In this document: one piece after another, positions 39,066 to 49,043 of the stretch | Layout: each line of letters starts with the position of its first letter | How positions within the stretch are numbered: the first letter of the stretch is position 1 | Assembly: GCF_000314735.2 (NCBI RefSeq) | Contig: NZ_KB375270.1 | Coordinates: 620,001 to 684,000, forward strand | Reading direction: 5' to 3' | Length of the DNA: 64,000 nt | Origin: Afipia felis ATCC 53690 | GTDB lineage: Bacteria; Pseudomonadota; Alphaproteobacteria; Rhizobiales; Xanthobacteraceae | Program-made: the position numbers and the translations under genes | Notes under the pieces: generated by a model | Told to the model about the DNA's origin: nothing | What the model saw: only the letters and a program-made list of their open reading frames with translations | Database searches by the model: none

Positions 39066-41780
39066 TTGACCGACCCGAAAGATCCGGCGGACGACAGCTC
39101 TGGTCCCGTCGACATCAAGCCCGTCTCGATCTCTGATGAGATGAAGCGCTCGTATCTCGATTACGCGATGAGCGTGATCGTGTCGCGTGCGCTGCCAGAT
39201 GCGCGAGACGGCTTGAAGCCGGTGCATCGACGCATTCTCTACGGCATGTATGAGAACGGCTTCGAGTGGAATAAGCCGTACCGCAAGTCGGCGCGCACGG
39301 TCGGCGACGTTATCGGTAAGTATCACCCGCACGGCGACCAGTCGGTTTACGATGCCTTGGTGCGCATGGCGCAGGACTTCTCCATGCGCGTGCCACTGAT
39401 CGACGGTCAGGGCAATTTCGGTTCGGTCGATGGCGATATGCCCGCGGCGATGCGCTACACCGAGTCGCGGCTGCAGAAGATTTCGCATTCGCTGCTCGAC
39501 GATATCGACAAGGACACAGTCGACTTCCAGCCGAACTACGATTCCTCCGAACGCGAGCCGAAGGTTCTACCGGCGAAGTTTCCCAATCTTCTCGTCAACG
39601 GCGCCGGCGGCATTGCGGTCGGCATGGCAACCAACATTCCGCCGCACAATCTCGGCGAGGTGATCGATGCCTGCATCGCGTTGATCGACAATCCCGCGCT
39701 TGGCATTGACGATCTCATCAATATCGTGCCGGGACCGGACTTCCCGACCGGCGGCATCATTCTCGGCAAGCAGGGTATCCGCTCGGCCTATCATCTCGGC
39801 CGTGGCTCGATTGTGATGCGCGGCAAGGTCTCCATCGAGACCATTCGCAAGGATCGCGAAGCGATCGTCGTCTCCGAAATTCCCTATCAGGTGAATAAGG
39901 CGACGATGGTGGAGCGTATCGCCGAACTCGTTCGCGACAAGAAGATCGAGGGCATTTCCGACCTGCGCGACGAATCCGACCGTGACGGCTATCGCGTCGT
40001 CGTCGAATTGAAGCGTGACGCGGTGCCGGACGTGGTGCTGAATCAGCTTTATAAGTTCACGCCATTGCAGACGAGCTTCGGCGCCAACATGGTGGCGCTC
40101 GATGCAGGCCGTCCGCAGGTGATGAATCTGAAGGACCTGCTGACGATTTTTGTCGCGTTCCGCGAGAACGTCGTCTCCCGGCGCACGAAATTCCTGCTCA
40201 ACAAGGCGCGCGACCGTGCGCATATCCTGGTCGGTCTCGCCATTGCCGTCGCCAATATCGACGAGATCATCAAGGTCATCCGTACCTCGCCCGATCCGGC
40301 GACGGCACGGGATACCTTGATGTCGCGCGACTGGCCGGCGAAGGACGTCGCGACCATGATGATGCTGATCGACGATCCGCGCCATCGTATCGCCGAGGAC
40401 GGCACCGCGCGGCTGTCGATGGAACAGGCCAAGGCCATCCTCGATCTGCGCCTGCAGCGTCTCACGGCGCTCGGTCGCGACGAGATCGCCGAAGAACTCG
40501 ACAAGCTCGCTGTCGAGATCGCCGATTATCTCGATATCCTGCGTTCGCGGGCGCGCGTGCAGGGCATCGTCCGCGATGAACTGACGGCGGTGAAGAACGA
40601 ATTCGCGACGCCGCGCCGCACTGTGATCGTCGATCAGGAAGGCGAAGTCGAGGACGAGGACCTGATCCAGCGCGAGGACATGGTCGTGACCGTGTCGCAC
40701 GCGGGTTACGTCAAGCGTGTGCCGCTTTCGACCTATCGCGCGCAGAAGCGCGGCGGCAAGGGTCGCTCCGGCATGCAGACGCGCGACGAGGATTTCGTCT
40801 CGCGGCTGTTCGTCGCCTCGACGCATACGCCGGTTCTGTTCTTCTCCTCGCGCGGGCAGGTCTACAAGGAGAAGGTCTGGCGGCTGCCGATGGCGGCGCC
40901 GAACGCGCGCGGCAAGGCGCTCATCAATATCCTGCCGATGGAGCAGGGCGAGCGCATCACCACCATCATGCCGCTGCCGGAGGATGAATCCTCGTGGAGC
41001 GAGCTCGACGTGATGTTCGCCACCACCGGCGGTAATGTCCGGCGCAACAAGCTATCGGATTTCGTCGAGGTCCGCCGTTCCGGCATCATCGCGATGAAGC
41101 TGGACGAGGGCGAGGCGATCGTCGACGTGCAGATTGCGAAGGAAAGCGACGACGTGCTGCTGACGGCGGCGGGCGGACAGTGCATCCGCTTCCCGGTTAC
41201 CGACGTGCGCGTGTTCCAGGGCCGCACCTCGATGGGTGTACGCGGTATCAATCTTGGTGATGGCGACAAGCTGATTTCGCTCACCATCCTTCGCCACATG
41301 GATGTCAACGCTGACGAGCGCGCCGCCTATCTGCGCCGCGCCAACGCGGTACGCCGCGGCGGCGTCGAGGACGAGGTGGGCACGGACAACGAGGAGGCGA
41401 CCGGCGCGATCGAACTCGGCGAGCAACGTTATGTCGAGATGTCGGCCAACGAGCAGTTCGTGCTGACCATCAGCGAGAACGGCTACGGCAAGCGCACCTC
41501 GTCTTACGAGTATCGAACCACGGGACGCGGCGGAAAGGGCATCGTCGCGATGTCGGTCAACGGCCGCAACGGCAAGCTCGTGGCGTCGTTCCCTGTCGAG
41601 GACAGCGACCAGATCATGCTGGTGACTGACAAGGGCCAGCTCATCCGCTGTCCGGTGGAAGACATTCGCATCGCGGGCCGCTCGACGCAGGGCGTGACCG
41701 TGTTCAACACCGCCGATGACGAACGTGTGGTGTCGGTCGAGCATCTCTCGGACGAAGCGGAAAACGGCAACGGCGAGTAA
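39066..41780 (+). CDS. gyrA: DNA gyrase subunit A
   Basis: A 904-residue type II topoisomerase subunit. [17 protein letters not shown], the quinolone-region [17 protein letters not shown], the active-site Tyr131 in [10 protein letters not shown], and the GyrA box QKRGGKGR are all present, so this is GyrA and not ParC. At the position of E. coli Ser83 there is Gln92; the Asp87 equivalent (Asp96) is kept. The start is a TTG at 39066, about nine bases after AGGA. The C-terminal domain is full length. A hairpin follows the stop. Confidence 0.96.
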   Translation: MTDPKDPADDSSGPVDIKPVSISDEMKRSYLDYAMSVIVSRALPDARDGLKPVHRRILYGMYENGFEWNKPYRKSARTVGDVIGKYHPHGDQSVYDALVRMAQDFSMRVPLIDGQGNFGSVDGDMPAAMRYTESRLQKISHSLLDDIDKDTVDFQPNYDSSEREPKVLPAKFPNLLVNGAGGIAVGMATNIPPHNLGEVIDACIALIDNPALGIDDLINIVPGPDFPTGGIILGKQGIRSAYHLGRGSIVMRGKVSIETIRKDREAIVVSEIPYQVNKATMVERIAELVRDKKIEGISDLRDESDRDGYRVVVELKRDAVPDVVLNQLYKFTPLQTSFGANMVALDAGRPQVMNLKDLLTIFVAFRENVVSRRTKFLLNKARDRAHILVGLAIAVANIDEIIKVIRTSPDPATARDTLMSRDWPAKDVATMMMLIDDPRHRIAEDGTARLSMEQAKAILDLRLQRLTALGRDEIAEELDKLAVEIADYLDILRSRARVQGIVRDELTAVKNEFATPRRTVIVDQEGEVEDEDLIQREDMVVTVSHAGYVKRVPLSTYRAQKRGGKGRSGMQTRDEDFVSRLFVASTHTPVLFFSSRGQVYKEKVWRLPMAAPNARGKALINILPMEQGERITTIMPLPEDESSWSELDVMFATTGGNVRRNKLSDFVEVRRSGIIAMKLDEGEAIVDVQIAKESDDVLLTAAGGQCIRFPVTDVRVFQGRTSMGVRGINLGDGDKLISLTILRHMDVNADERAAYLRRANAVRRGGVEDEVGTDNEEATGAIELGEQRYVEMSANEQFVLTISENGYGKRTSSYEYRTTGRGGKGIVAMSVNGRNGKLVASFPVEDSDQIMLVTDKGQLIRCPVEDIRIAGRSTQGVTVFNTADDERVVSVEHLSDEAENGNGE

Positions 41781-41804
41781 CCGGGCGATACAATCGCCCG
41801 GTTA
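41778..41804 (+). terminator. Hairpin terminator after gyrA
   Basis: TAACCGGGCGAT and ATCGCCCGGTTA form a 12-bp perfect stem around the stop codon with an ACA loop. The T-tract is poor (TCGTCGG), so termination may be partial. Confidence 0.6.
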
Positions 41805-41871
41805 TCGTCGGAAAATGGATCTGCTGGCCGCCGGATTGAACGGCGGCCCCTACAGGATGGCTTTACCGTAG

Positions 41872-42750
41872 CTAATCGAGCGAATGTTTCGCGGCGATGA
41901 CGTTCGACCAAAAAGCCGGAATGCCGTCCAACGGCTCGAGCCAGAAATTGTAATTGGACCTCAGGCGCTTCAATTCGCGACCAAGGCGTCCGTCGATGGT
42001 GTCGCCGGTTTCGCGAATGGCATAGAGATGCCGGTAGCCGTACTGCTGAAGCACACCATAGGCTTCAGCGCCGGGTCCCGTTTGATCGCTTTCAAATACA
42101 ATGATTGGCGAATGATCCGTCAGGGTTTGCTTCAGTCCCTTGAAGACCGACGCTTCGAATCCTTCGACATCGCATTTTACAAATCCGATGCGGCGTCGGC
42201 CGTTTGCGATTTCCGGATCGATTTCCCGCAGCAGATTGTCACCGTTCTTGACCTGCAGGTCGATGGTCGAGGCGCCTTTGATCGCGAATGAGCCGTGTCC
42301 GTCGTTACCTTCGCTATCCTGTGTAAACGGCAGAACCGCATCTTCCGGGCCGAGTCCGACGCGCTGTACTTTGACGTTCCGGCAATTCGACAAAACAATA
42401 TTGGCTTCCAGTAGCGCCGCGACCGACGGGTTCGGCTCGAATGCGATGACGTCGCGGAAGAGCTTCGAAAAAACGACGGCGTGATTGCCGATGTTGGCTC
42501 CGATATCGAGCGCCGTCGTGTTGGAGAGACCTTGTGATTCAATAAGCCGTCTCAGGATCGTCAGTTCGTGGCGTTCGTAGAAGCCATTTGCGATCACGTT
42601 CATGCCGACGAAATCAGTCGGGATCACTGCAAATTTGCCGAAATCGGCGCGCCGCTTCGCTGCGTGCCTGACCAGGGTTTTGACAACGAACTCTCTCACA
42701 CGCTCCACGACATAATGCGAGCGTTCGATCGTGACGCCATCGATGGCCAT
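41872..42750 (-). CDS. FkbM-family methyltransferase
   Basis: A 292-residue SAM-dependent methyltransferase. TALDIGANIGNHAVVFSKLF is SAM motif I with the FkbM flavour; VIAFEPNPSVAALLEAN and FVKCDVEGFEASVFKGL complete the fold. Such enzymes methylate sugars or lipids of surface polysaccharides and small metabolites. It is AT-richer than its neighbours and divergent from an acyltransferase, forming a small surface-modification pair wedged between gyrA and coaD. Confidence 0.88.
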   Translation of the reverse strand: MAIDGVTIERSHYVVERVREFVVKTLVRHAAKRRADFGKFAVIPTDFVGMNVIANGFYERHELTILRRLIESQGLSNTTALDIGANIGNHAVVFSKLFRDVIAFEPNPSVAALLEANIVLSNCRNVKVQRVGLGPEDAVLPFTQDSEGNDGHGSFAIKGASTIDLQVKNGDNLLREIDPEIANGRRRIGFVKCDVEGFEASVFKGLKQTLTDHSPIIVFESDQTGPGAEAYGVLQQYGYRHLYAIRETGDTIDGRLGRELKRLRSNYNFWLEPLDGIPAFWSNVIAAKHSLD

Positions 42751-42984
42751 GCGCGCCTCCCATTCGATAAAAATTTACGCATCGCAATCTAGGGGAGCGC
42801 TTGGCAGGCTAATAGCTGCTGTCGCCGATCACTTACGATTAACCCTATTACGGCAACTTTTAATTAAAGTAGAGACATGCCCGTTTACCGCATTAATTAA
42901 AATTACGATGGATCGTTGTGTGATCCACATTCGTGGCGTCTATGTTTTCGGAGGACCGATTAGCAAGGTTGCTGAAATCGGACG

Positions 42985-44145
42985 ATGGGAAACTTGGCAT
43001 TGCAAGGCACTGCATCATTATATCGTTTGGAGATATTGCCTCTAACGTCGCTGCGCTTTTTTGCGGCGGTCTATGTGGTCATTTTTCATTATTGGACGTC
43101 ATATCATCTCAGTGACACCAGGCCGTTGATTGTCGAACTGGGGCATACCGGTGTTACGTTCTTCTTTCTTCTGTCGGGCTTCATTCTGTCTTACAGCTAT
43201 AATGACGGTGGCCGCTTTCCGAAGGATGGGCACGTCAAATTCTATCTTGCGAGGTTTGCCCGCATATATCCGGTCTACATCGCCACTATTGTCGTGATGT
43301 TTCCGGCACTTTTTCTTCTGAGAAATAGTGGCGTCGCCGATCAGGTCTATCGGGAGATTTGGGCGGTTACCGCACCTTTCGCGCTGCATGCCTGGATTCC
43401 GGGCGCGGCTTGTTCATTGAATTGCCCCAATTGGTCCATCTCCACCGAAGCGTTTTTTTATCTTCTTTTCCCGCTGTTTTTCGAGCCCGTTTACAGACGG
43501 CCTGTTCTCGTGATTGTGCTGGCCTTTGCCATAATGGCGATAACATGGTTCACGCAGATCGAAAGCTGGCTTGACACAGGACGCTCGCTTGAAGCGATGA
43601 GGACAGTCACTTTTGCTTCCGATCCAGCCGGTGACTTACAGATGCAGCTATTCTCTTATTTTCCGCTAACGCGTTTTCCGGAATTCCTGATCGGCATAGG
43701 CCTTTATGGGCTTTGGAAGCAGGGCGCGGATCAAATCGCTGCACGACAGCTTTATCTTGTCGCCGGTGTCGGTGCGTTGCTTATATTGGCGACCGCACAT
43801 TGGGTGCCGGAAAATGTTCTACGAACAGGCTGGAGTGTAATCTGCTTTGCTCCACTTGTTCTGGCCGCGGCCAACACGCGTTCTGGATTTCTGTCTAGGC
43901 CGGATATTGTCTGGCTCGGAAAGATCTCATTTGCACTCTATCTGGTGCATTCACCGGTCGATTCATATCTGCGAACGGTTGACCGTATGGCGCTGGGCTC
44001 GAGATTGTCAGAGATGCCATTCCTATTTTGCAGCATTGCGATCGTGATCGCGCTGATTTCAGCTGCGCTGCTGTTTCATTGTGTCGAGGAGCCTGCAAGA
44101 AGGATCATTCTTGCGTCGGTCAAACGCAGCAGAACAACTTGTTAG
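42985..44145 (+). CDS. Acyltransferase 3 family membrane protein
   Basis: A 386-residue multi-pass inner-membrane O-acyltransferase (OafA/NodX type). LTSLRFFAAVYVVIFHYW gives the catalytic His region, FFLLSGFILSYSYN and ARFARIYPVYI the RxxR helix, and NWSISTEAFFYLLFPLFF the mid-domain signature. It probably acetylates a surface polysaccharide. The start at 42985 is tentative (MGNLALQGTASLYRLEILPL precedes the domain). Lower GC and intergenic AT-rich sequence (42.75–42.98 kb) suggest acquisition. Confidence 0.87.
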   Translation: MGNLALQGTASLYRLEILPLTSLRFFAAVYVVIFHYWTSYHLSDTRPLIVELGHTGVTFFFLLSGFILSYSYNDGGRFPKDGHVKFYLARFARIYPVYIATIVVMFPALFLLRNSGVADQVYREIWAVTAPFALHAWIPGAACSLNCPNWSISTEAFFYLLFPLFFEPVYRRPVLVIVLAFAIMAITWFTQIESWLDTGRSLEAMRTVTFASDPAGDLQMQLFSYFPLTRFPEFLIGIGLYGLWKQGADQIAARQLYLVAGVGALLILATAHWVPENVLRTGWSVICFAPLVLAAANTRSGFLSRPDIVWLGKISFALYLVHSPVDSYLRTVDRMALGSRLSEMPFLFCSIAIVIALISAALLFHCVEEPARRIILASVKRSRTTC

Positions 44146-44202
44146 TAGCGGCGAAATGCCAAGGGCCTGTGATTTCCGAGGGGTTAGGAAAACGGTCCTC
44201 TC

Positions 44203-44481
44203 CTAGCGCGGGGCAACCACGCGAATATGGGTAAGCACCGGCCGAGGCGTTGCATCCCCGCGTCGCAAGCACGCGGCGGAAATGTTCGGCCAGTCCTGCT
44301 GGGCGCAATCGGCGCTCGCGAGCGTCAGTCTGTCGCCGCGTGTGAGGGCAGCCGGTTCGCTGGCTTCCACCTGCGGAGCGAAAGTCGGCAGCGAGATCAA
44401 CACAACGCCGGCAAATGCGGCCAAGGCTGCTGCAGCACCCAGAATTTTCGGTGGATCGGCCAGTTTCGCGTCCAGCATCAT
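44203..44481 (-). CDS. Small exported or membrane-anchored protein of unknown function
   Basis: A 92-residue protein. MMLDAKLADPPKILG leads into one hydrophobic helix (about residues 12–34), then an extracytoplasmic part ending CAQQDWPNISAACLRRGD and VLTHIRVVAPR. The C-x(3)-W-P…CL pattern is like small conserved secreted proteins of Bradyrhizobium relatives. The start is the ATG pair at 44478/44481 after GGGAGATGGG. A much longer minus-strand frame back to 45432 is antisense to coaD and not real. It is divergent from coaD. Confidence 0.65.
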   Translation of the reverse strand: MMLDAKLADPPKILGAAAALAAFAGVVLISLPTFAPQVEASEPAALTRGDRLTLASADCAQQDWPNISAACLRRGDATPRPVLTHIRVVAPR

Positions 44482-44634
44482 GTCCCATCTCCCGCGCCCT
44501 CGGACGCTTCCGGAGAAGACGCGGCTGAGCCGGATTGGTTCGTGGCAATTGGGGGCGGGGCGCAGAAAAATAATCGGTAACCGTATGGGAACCGGCTCGC
44601 TTGCGGCCCTCCGCCGGGCGGGGTAGGAGGAAGA

Positions 44635-45132
44635 ATGGCTCGTGTCGCACTTTATCCGGGGTCGTTCGATCCCGTCACCAATGGCCACGTCGACGTGGTG
44701 CGCCAGGCCTGCAGCCTGGTCGACCGGCTGATCGTGGCGATCGGCGTACATCCCGGCAAGGCGCCGTTGTTCTCCATCGAGGAGCGCCGCGCCATGATCG
44801 TGGAGGTGTTCGCCCCGCTCGCAGCCTCGACGGGCTGCGCCATCGAATGCGTGACCTTCGACAATTTGACCGTCACGGCGGCCCAGAAAGCCGGTGCTTC
44901 GATCCTGATCCGGGGGCTGCGCGACGGCACCGATCTGGATTACGAGATGCAGATTGCCGGCATGAACCAGACCCTGGTGCCGGACGTGCAGACGATTTTT
45001 ATTCCGGCCTCCGCCACAGTTCGCCCGATCACCGCCACGCTTGTGCGCCAGATTGCGAGTATGGGCGGCGATGTATCGGCTTTCGTCCCGAAAGCGGTCG
45101 CGGCCCGTCTCAAGGCGAAATTCCCGTACTAA
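44635..45132 (+). CDS. coaD: Phosphopantetheine adenylyltransferase
   Basis: A 165-residue enzyme of coenzyme A synthesis. [19 protein letters not shown] includes the (T/N)GH nucleotide-binding motif, with [22 protein letters not shown] next and [20 protein letters not shown] as the second motif (seen in parts). The length is normal. It heads a coaD–ppi–ppiB–queA–tgt run that is conserved downstream of gyrA in relatives. Confidence 0.94.
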   Translation: MARVALYPGSFDPVTNGHVDVVRQACSLVDRLIVAIGVHPGKAPLFSIEERRAMIVEVFAPLAASTGCAIECVTFDNLTVTAAQKAGASILIRGLRDGTDLDYEMQIAGMNQTLVPDVQTIFIPASATVRPITATLVRQIASMGGDVSAFVPKAVAARLKAKFPY

Positions 45133-45216
45133 CCTTCGCGTGGCGGCGCGCTTCCCGACCAGCGCAACCTGCTCGCGACCTGCATTAAACCTTTTCCCAA
45201 CGCCAACGGAGTTTTC

Positions 45217-45759
45217 ATGATCAGACTGCTTGCCGTCCTCGGTGCCCTGATGCTGGCGGCGCCGGCCTTTGCCCAGAAGCTGCCCGCGAACCTCGACAAG
45301 GCCAACGCCATCGTCATCGACACCACCAAGGGTCGCGTCGTGGTGCAACTGCGTACCGATCTTGCGCCGGGCCATGCCGAGCGCATCAAGCAGCTCGCCC
45401 GCGACGGCTACTACAACAACGTACCGTTCCATCGTGTCATTGAGGGCTTCATGGCGCAGACCGGCGACGGCAAGAACTTCAACGGCACCGGCGGCTCGAA
45501 ATATCCGAACCTGAAGGCGGAATTCTCCAACGTGCCGTTTACGCGCGGCGTCGTCGGCATGGCACGCTCAAGCGATCCGAATTCGGCGAACTCGCAGTTC
45601 TTCATTATGTTCAACGACTACCCGTCGTTGAACGGCAAATACACCGTGATCGGTCAGGTCGTGTCGGGCATGGACGTCGTGGACAAGCTCAAGCGTGGCG
45701 AGCCGGTGCAGGACCCCGACAAGATGGTCAAGGTGCAGGTCGCCTCCGACATCAAGTAA
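45217..45759 (+). CDS. Periplasmic peptidyl-prolyl cis-trans isomerase (cyclophilin)
   Basis: A 180-residue cyclophilin with signal peptide MIRLLAVLGALMLAAPAFAQ. The catalytic domain has VPFHRVIEGFMAQTGDG (active-site Arg/Phe), GVVGMARSSDPNSANSQFFIMF, and a C-terminal VVDKLKRGEPVQDPDKMVKV. It folds exported proteins. It is paired with the cytosolic cyclophilin that follows after 52 bases. Confidence 0.93.
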   Translation: MIRLLAVLGALMLAAPAFAQKLPANLDKANAIVIDTTKGRVVVQLRTDLAPGHAERIKQLARDGYYNNVPFHRVIEGFMAQTGDGKNFNGTGGSKYPNLKAEFSNVPFTRGVVGMARSSDPNSANSQFFIMFNDYPSLNGKYTVIGQVVSGMDVVDKLKRGEPVQDPDKMVKVQVASDIK

Positions 45760-45811
45760 TCGCTGCACCGCCTTGCGGCATTTTCATTCGTTCAAGAAGG
45801 AAAGAAAAATC

Positions 45812-46276
45812 ATGGCAGACAACGACAACACTCTCATTCTGGAAACCACGCAGGGCGAGGTGACCATCGAAATGCTTCCCGACCTTGCGCCCGGCCATGT
45901 CGCGCGCATCAAGGAACTGGTGCGTGAAGGTTTCTACGACGGCATCGTCTTTCACCGCGTGATCGATGGCTTTATGGCACAGACCGGCTGCCCGCACGGC
46001 ACGGGCACCGGCGGCTCGGGCAAGAAGCTGAAGGCCGAATTCAATGCCGAGCCGCATGTGCGCGGTACGGTGTCGATGGCGCGCGCCGCCAACCCGGATT
46101 CCGGCGACAGCCAGTTCTTCATCTGTTTCGAGGACGCCCGCTTCCTAGACAACCAGTACACTGTCTGGGGCAAGGTGATCTCCGGCATGGAAAACGTCGA
46201 CAAGATCAAGCGCGGTGAGCCGGTGCAGAACCCCGACAAGATCGTCAAGGCGCATATGGCAGCCGACGCCGCGTAA
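45812..46276 (+). CDS. ppiB: Cytosolic peptidyl-prolyl cis-trans isomerase (cyclophilin)
   Basis: A 154-residue cyclophilin without a signal peptide, paralogous to the previous gene. IVFHRVIDGFMAQTGCPHGTG, VSMARAANPDSGDSQFFICF and KRGEPVQNPDKIVKA are visible. The ATG at 45812 follows AAGGAAAG; the frame from 45695 overlaps the upstream gene and is not used. A terminator lies 28 bases past the stop. Confidence 0.93.
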   Translation: MADNDNTLILETTQGEVTIEMLPDLAPGHVARIKELVREGFYDGIVFHRVIDGFMAQTGCPHGTGTGGSGKKLKAEFNAEPHVRGTVSMARAANPDSGDSQFFICFEDARFLDNQYTVWGKVISGMENVDKIKRGEPVQNPDKIVKAHMAADAA

Positions 46277-46303
46277 CCGCCATCCAGCAGCTTTGCATTA
46301 CTT

Positions 46304-46328
46304 CATGCCCGGCCTTGCGCCGGGCATG
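46304..46328 (+). terminator. Hairpin terminator after ppiB
   Basis: CATGCCCGGC and GCCGGGCATG form a perfect 10-bp stem with a CTTGC loop; ATTGTTTGG follows. It separates the cyclophilins from queA, though some read-through is possible. Confidence 0.65.
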
Positions 46329-46393
46329 ATTGTTTGGGTGACCCTCAACATAGAAGTTGCCCGGCCGGGGCTGGAGGGTCATAACGGGCCATC

Positions 46394-47479
46394 ATGCGTA
46401 CCGATTTGTTCGATTTTGATCTCCCTCCAGAGAGCATTGCCCTGCGTCCCGTCGAGCCCCGCGAGAGCGCCCGGCTTCTGGTGGTGCGGCCCCGCGTCGG
46501 CCTCGAGGATTATACGGTGCGCGACCTGCCGGATCTGTTGCGCGCCGGCGACCAGCTTGTCGTCAACGACACCAAGGTGATCGCAGCGCAATTGTCGGGA
46601 CGCAGGATCGGCGGGGCGACCGAGCCGCGCATCGATGTAACGCTCATCAAACGCGTCGACGGCTCGCGCTGGCAGGCACTGGTGCGGCCCGCGCGCAAGC
46701 TTGCGGAGGGCGATGTCGTTCGCTTCGGCAATGAGGGACGGGTGTGTCTGCTTGGCACTCTCGATGCGACCGTGGAGGCCAAGGGCGAGGCTGGCGAAAT
46801 CACGCTGGCGTTCGCGTTTCATGGCCCGGTGCTCGATCAGGCCATCGCCGATCTCGGCGCGCCGCCACTGCCGCCCTATATCGCCTCGCGCCGCGCGCCT
46901 GACGAAAAGGATGTCGGCGACTATCAGACAATGTTCGCCAAACACGAAGGCGCGGTTGCGGCCCCGACGGCCGGGCTGCATTTCACGCCCGCACTCGAGG
47001 CCGCGCTCGCATCGCGCGGCATTGGTGTGCAGCGTCTGACGTTGCATGTCGGGGCGGGCACGTTCCTGCCGGTGAAGGCCGATGATACCGAAGACCACAA
47101 GATGCATTCCGAGTGGGGCAGCATCTCGGCGGAAACGGCGGATGTTCTCAACAATGCGCGCGCCAAGGGCGGTCGCATCGTTGCGGTCGGCTCGACCGCA
47201 ATGCGACTTCTGGAAAGTGCTGCAGATGAGAATGGCACCATCCAGCCTTTCACCGGTGAGACGGCGATCTTCATCACGCCGGGCTATCGGTTTCGTGCGG
47301 TCGATGTGATGATGACGAACTTCCATCTGCCGCGCTCAACCTTGTTCATGCTGGTTTCGGCCTTTTCGGGGCTGGAGACGATGCGCGCGTCCTATGCGCA
47401 TGCCATCGAAAAAGGTTATCGATTCTATTCCTACGGTGATGCCTGCTTGCTGTTCGCCGACAAAGGCCACGCTGCATGA
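46394..47479 (+). CDS. queA: S-adenosylmethionine:tRNA ribosyltransferase-isomerase
   Basis: A 361-residue enzyme that transfers ribosyl from SAM to preQ1-tRNA, forming epoxyqueuosine. [19 protein letters not shown] is the family start, with [26 protein letters not shown] and [21 protein letters not shown] further along. It overlaps tgt by 4 bases, so the two queuosine steps are coupled. Confidence 0.95.
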   Translation: MRTDLFDFDLPPESIALRPVEPRESARLLVVRPRVGLEDYTVRDLPDLLRAGDQLVVNDTKVIAAQLSGRRIGGATEPRIDVTLIKRVDGSRWQALVRPARKLAEGDVVRFGNEGRVCLLGTLDATVEAKGEAGEITLAFAFHGPVLDQAIADLGAPPLPPYIASRRAPDEKDVGDYQTMFAKHEGAVAAPTAGLHFTPALEAALASRGIGVQRLTLHVGAGTFLPVKADDTEDHKMHSEWGSISAETADVLNNARAKGGRIVAVGSTAMRLLESAADENGTIQPFTGETAIFITPGYRFRAVDVMMTNFHLPRSTLFMLVSAFSGLETMRASYAHAIEKGYRFYSYGDACLLFADKGHAA

Positions 47480-48609
47480 GCGTCGCTAATCACTTCAAGC
47501 TGCTTGGCCGCGACGGCGAAGCGCGCACCGGCGTGCTAACGACGCCGCACGGTGAGGTACGTACCCCAGCCTTCATGCCGGTCGGCACCGCGGGCGCGAT
47601 GAAGGGCATCCACTGGCGCGACATCCGCGAGACCGGTGCCGACATCGTGCTCGGCAACACCTATCATCTGATGCTGCGCCCGACGGCGGAGCGCATCGCG
47701 GCGCTTGGCGGCTTGCAGACATTCACCGGCTGGAAAGGGCCGATGCTCACCGATTCCGGCGGCTTTCAGGTGATGTCGCTGTCGAAGCTACGCAAGGTTA
47801 CGGAGCAGGGCGTCCGCTTCAAGTCGCACATCGACGGCGCGGTGCTCGATCTTACGCCGGAACGCGCCATCGAAGTGCAGCGTCTGTTCGGTTCGGATAT
47901 CGCGATGCAGCTCGACGAGTGCGTGCGGTTGCCCGCGCCGCGTGGCGAGGTCGAGCGCGCGATGCAACTGTCGCTGCGCTGGGCGGAGCGCTGCAAGCGC
48001 GCTTTCGAGACTGCGCCGCCGGGCCACATGCTGTTCGGTATCGTGCAGGGCGGCGATGTTGCCGAACTACGGCGGCGGAGTGCGGCTGCGCTCGGCGAAA
48101 TCGGTTTTCACGGTTATGCGGTAGGCGGACTCGCGGTTGGTGAGCCGCAAGAGGTGATGCTGGCGATGATCGAGGAGGCCGCGCCGCTGCTGCCGCAGGA
48201 TCGCCCGCGCTACCTGATGGGTGTCGGTACGCCGGACGACATGATCGAAGCGGTCGCACGCGGCATCGACATGTTCGATTGCGTTCTGCCGACACGGAAC
48301 GGTCGCCATGGCCACGCCTTCACGCGCCGCGGCGTCATCAACCTGCGCAACGCCCGCCATGCCGACGATCCGCGTCCGCTGGACGAGGAAAGCCCGTGGC
48401 TGCCCGCGCGCAGCTATTCGCGCGCCTATCTGCATCATCTGGTGAAAGCGGGCGAGGCGCTTGGTGCGATGCTGTTGTCCGAGATCAACATCGCCTATTT
48501 TCAGACACTGATGAGCGACATCCGCGATGCGATCGCAGCCGGTACCTTCGCGGATTTTCGTGCTGTAACGAAAGCGGGCTGGGCGGCGGGCGATCTGCCA
48601 CCGCGTTAG
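47476..48609 (+). CDS. tgt: Queuine tRNA-ribosyltransferase lacking the zinc site
   Basis: A 377-residue TGT that swaps guanine-34 for preQ1 in tRNAs with GUN anticodons. [29 protein letters not shown] (Asp general acid/base), [10 protein letters not shown] and [12 protein letters not shown] are intact, with the second Asp in [18 protein letters not shown]. The C-terminal zinc site is gone: where others have CDCYTC there is S306-P-W-L-P-A311, and the fourth ligand His is I337 in LSEINIAYF. The fold around it (YSRAYLHHL) is conserved. Its stop overlaps the convergent small gene. Confidence 0.94.
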   Translation: MSVANHFKLLGRDGEARTGVLTTPHGEVRTPAFMPVGTAGAMKGIHWRDIRETGADIVLGNTYHLMLRPTAERIAALGGLQTFTGWKGPMLTDSGGFQVMSLSKLRKVTEQGVRFKSHIDGAVLDLTPERAIEVQRLFGSDIAMQLDECVRLPAPRGEVERAMQLSLRWAERCKRAFETAPPGHMLFGIVQGGDVAELRRRSAAALGEIGFHGYAVGGLAVGEPQEVMLAMIEEAAPLLPQDRPRYLMGVGTPDDMIEAVARGIDMFDCVLPTRNGRHGHAFTRRGVINLRNARHADDPRPLDEESPWLPARSYSRAYLHHLVKAGEALGAMLLSEINIAYFQTLMSDIRDAIAAGTFADFRAVTKAGWAAGDLPPR

Positions 48610-48836
48610 AAATCAGCCTGCTTGGGGGCGTCCGGACAATCCTTCAGCGTATGCTTGGTCACGAAGCCGTGGCCGCAAGTATCGCAGGTCCACAGGTAGC
48701 TCACGACATTGTCGGAGAAGGCCGAGGCTTCGGCGGCGACCATCGTGTCGGCGCAGATCGCGCAGATCATACGCTCGGCTCCGCGCTGAAACGAGAACGG
48801 CGCGAGCGTCGGGCGGATTTCAGCAGTAGCCGTCAT
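48606..48836 (-). CDS. Small zinc-ribbon-like protein
   Basis: 76 residues with two CxxC pairs, [10 protein letters not shown] and [11 protein letters not shown], typical of a zinc ribbon, plus a lone Cys near the end (KDCPDA). No family is recognised. Its stop overlaps the tgt stop by four bases in convergent orientation. Confidence 0.65.
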   Translation of the reverse strand: MTATAEIRPTLAPFSFQRGAERMICAICADTMVAAEASAFSDNVVSYLWTCDTCGHGFVTKHTLKDCPDAPKQADF

Positions 48837-49043
48837 CGGGACCTCCCTCTGGTTAGCGTCGTTGATCGGCGGTACTACTAAAGCCTACACCCGTACTTTG
48901 AAGAAGGCGCAACACAAATGCGTTTGTTTTGCGATTTGTTCTATCGCAATGCACACATCCGCGTGTTCGGGTCTTTGCGTAACGGAGAAAAGACAGATTA
49001 AATGATTGCCTGTTTTTGAATTCCATTTCGCCAGGAGCGCGCC

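Noticed and set aside
39567..40826. 419-codon frame opposite gyrA
   Set aside because: Antisense to the most conserved part of gyrA; no ribosome site or motif.
44482..45432. N-terminal extension of the small minus-strand gene
   Set aside because: It runs antisense through all of coaD into the cyclophilin gene; the real start is the ATG pair at 44478/44481.
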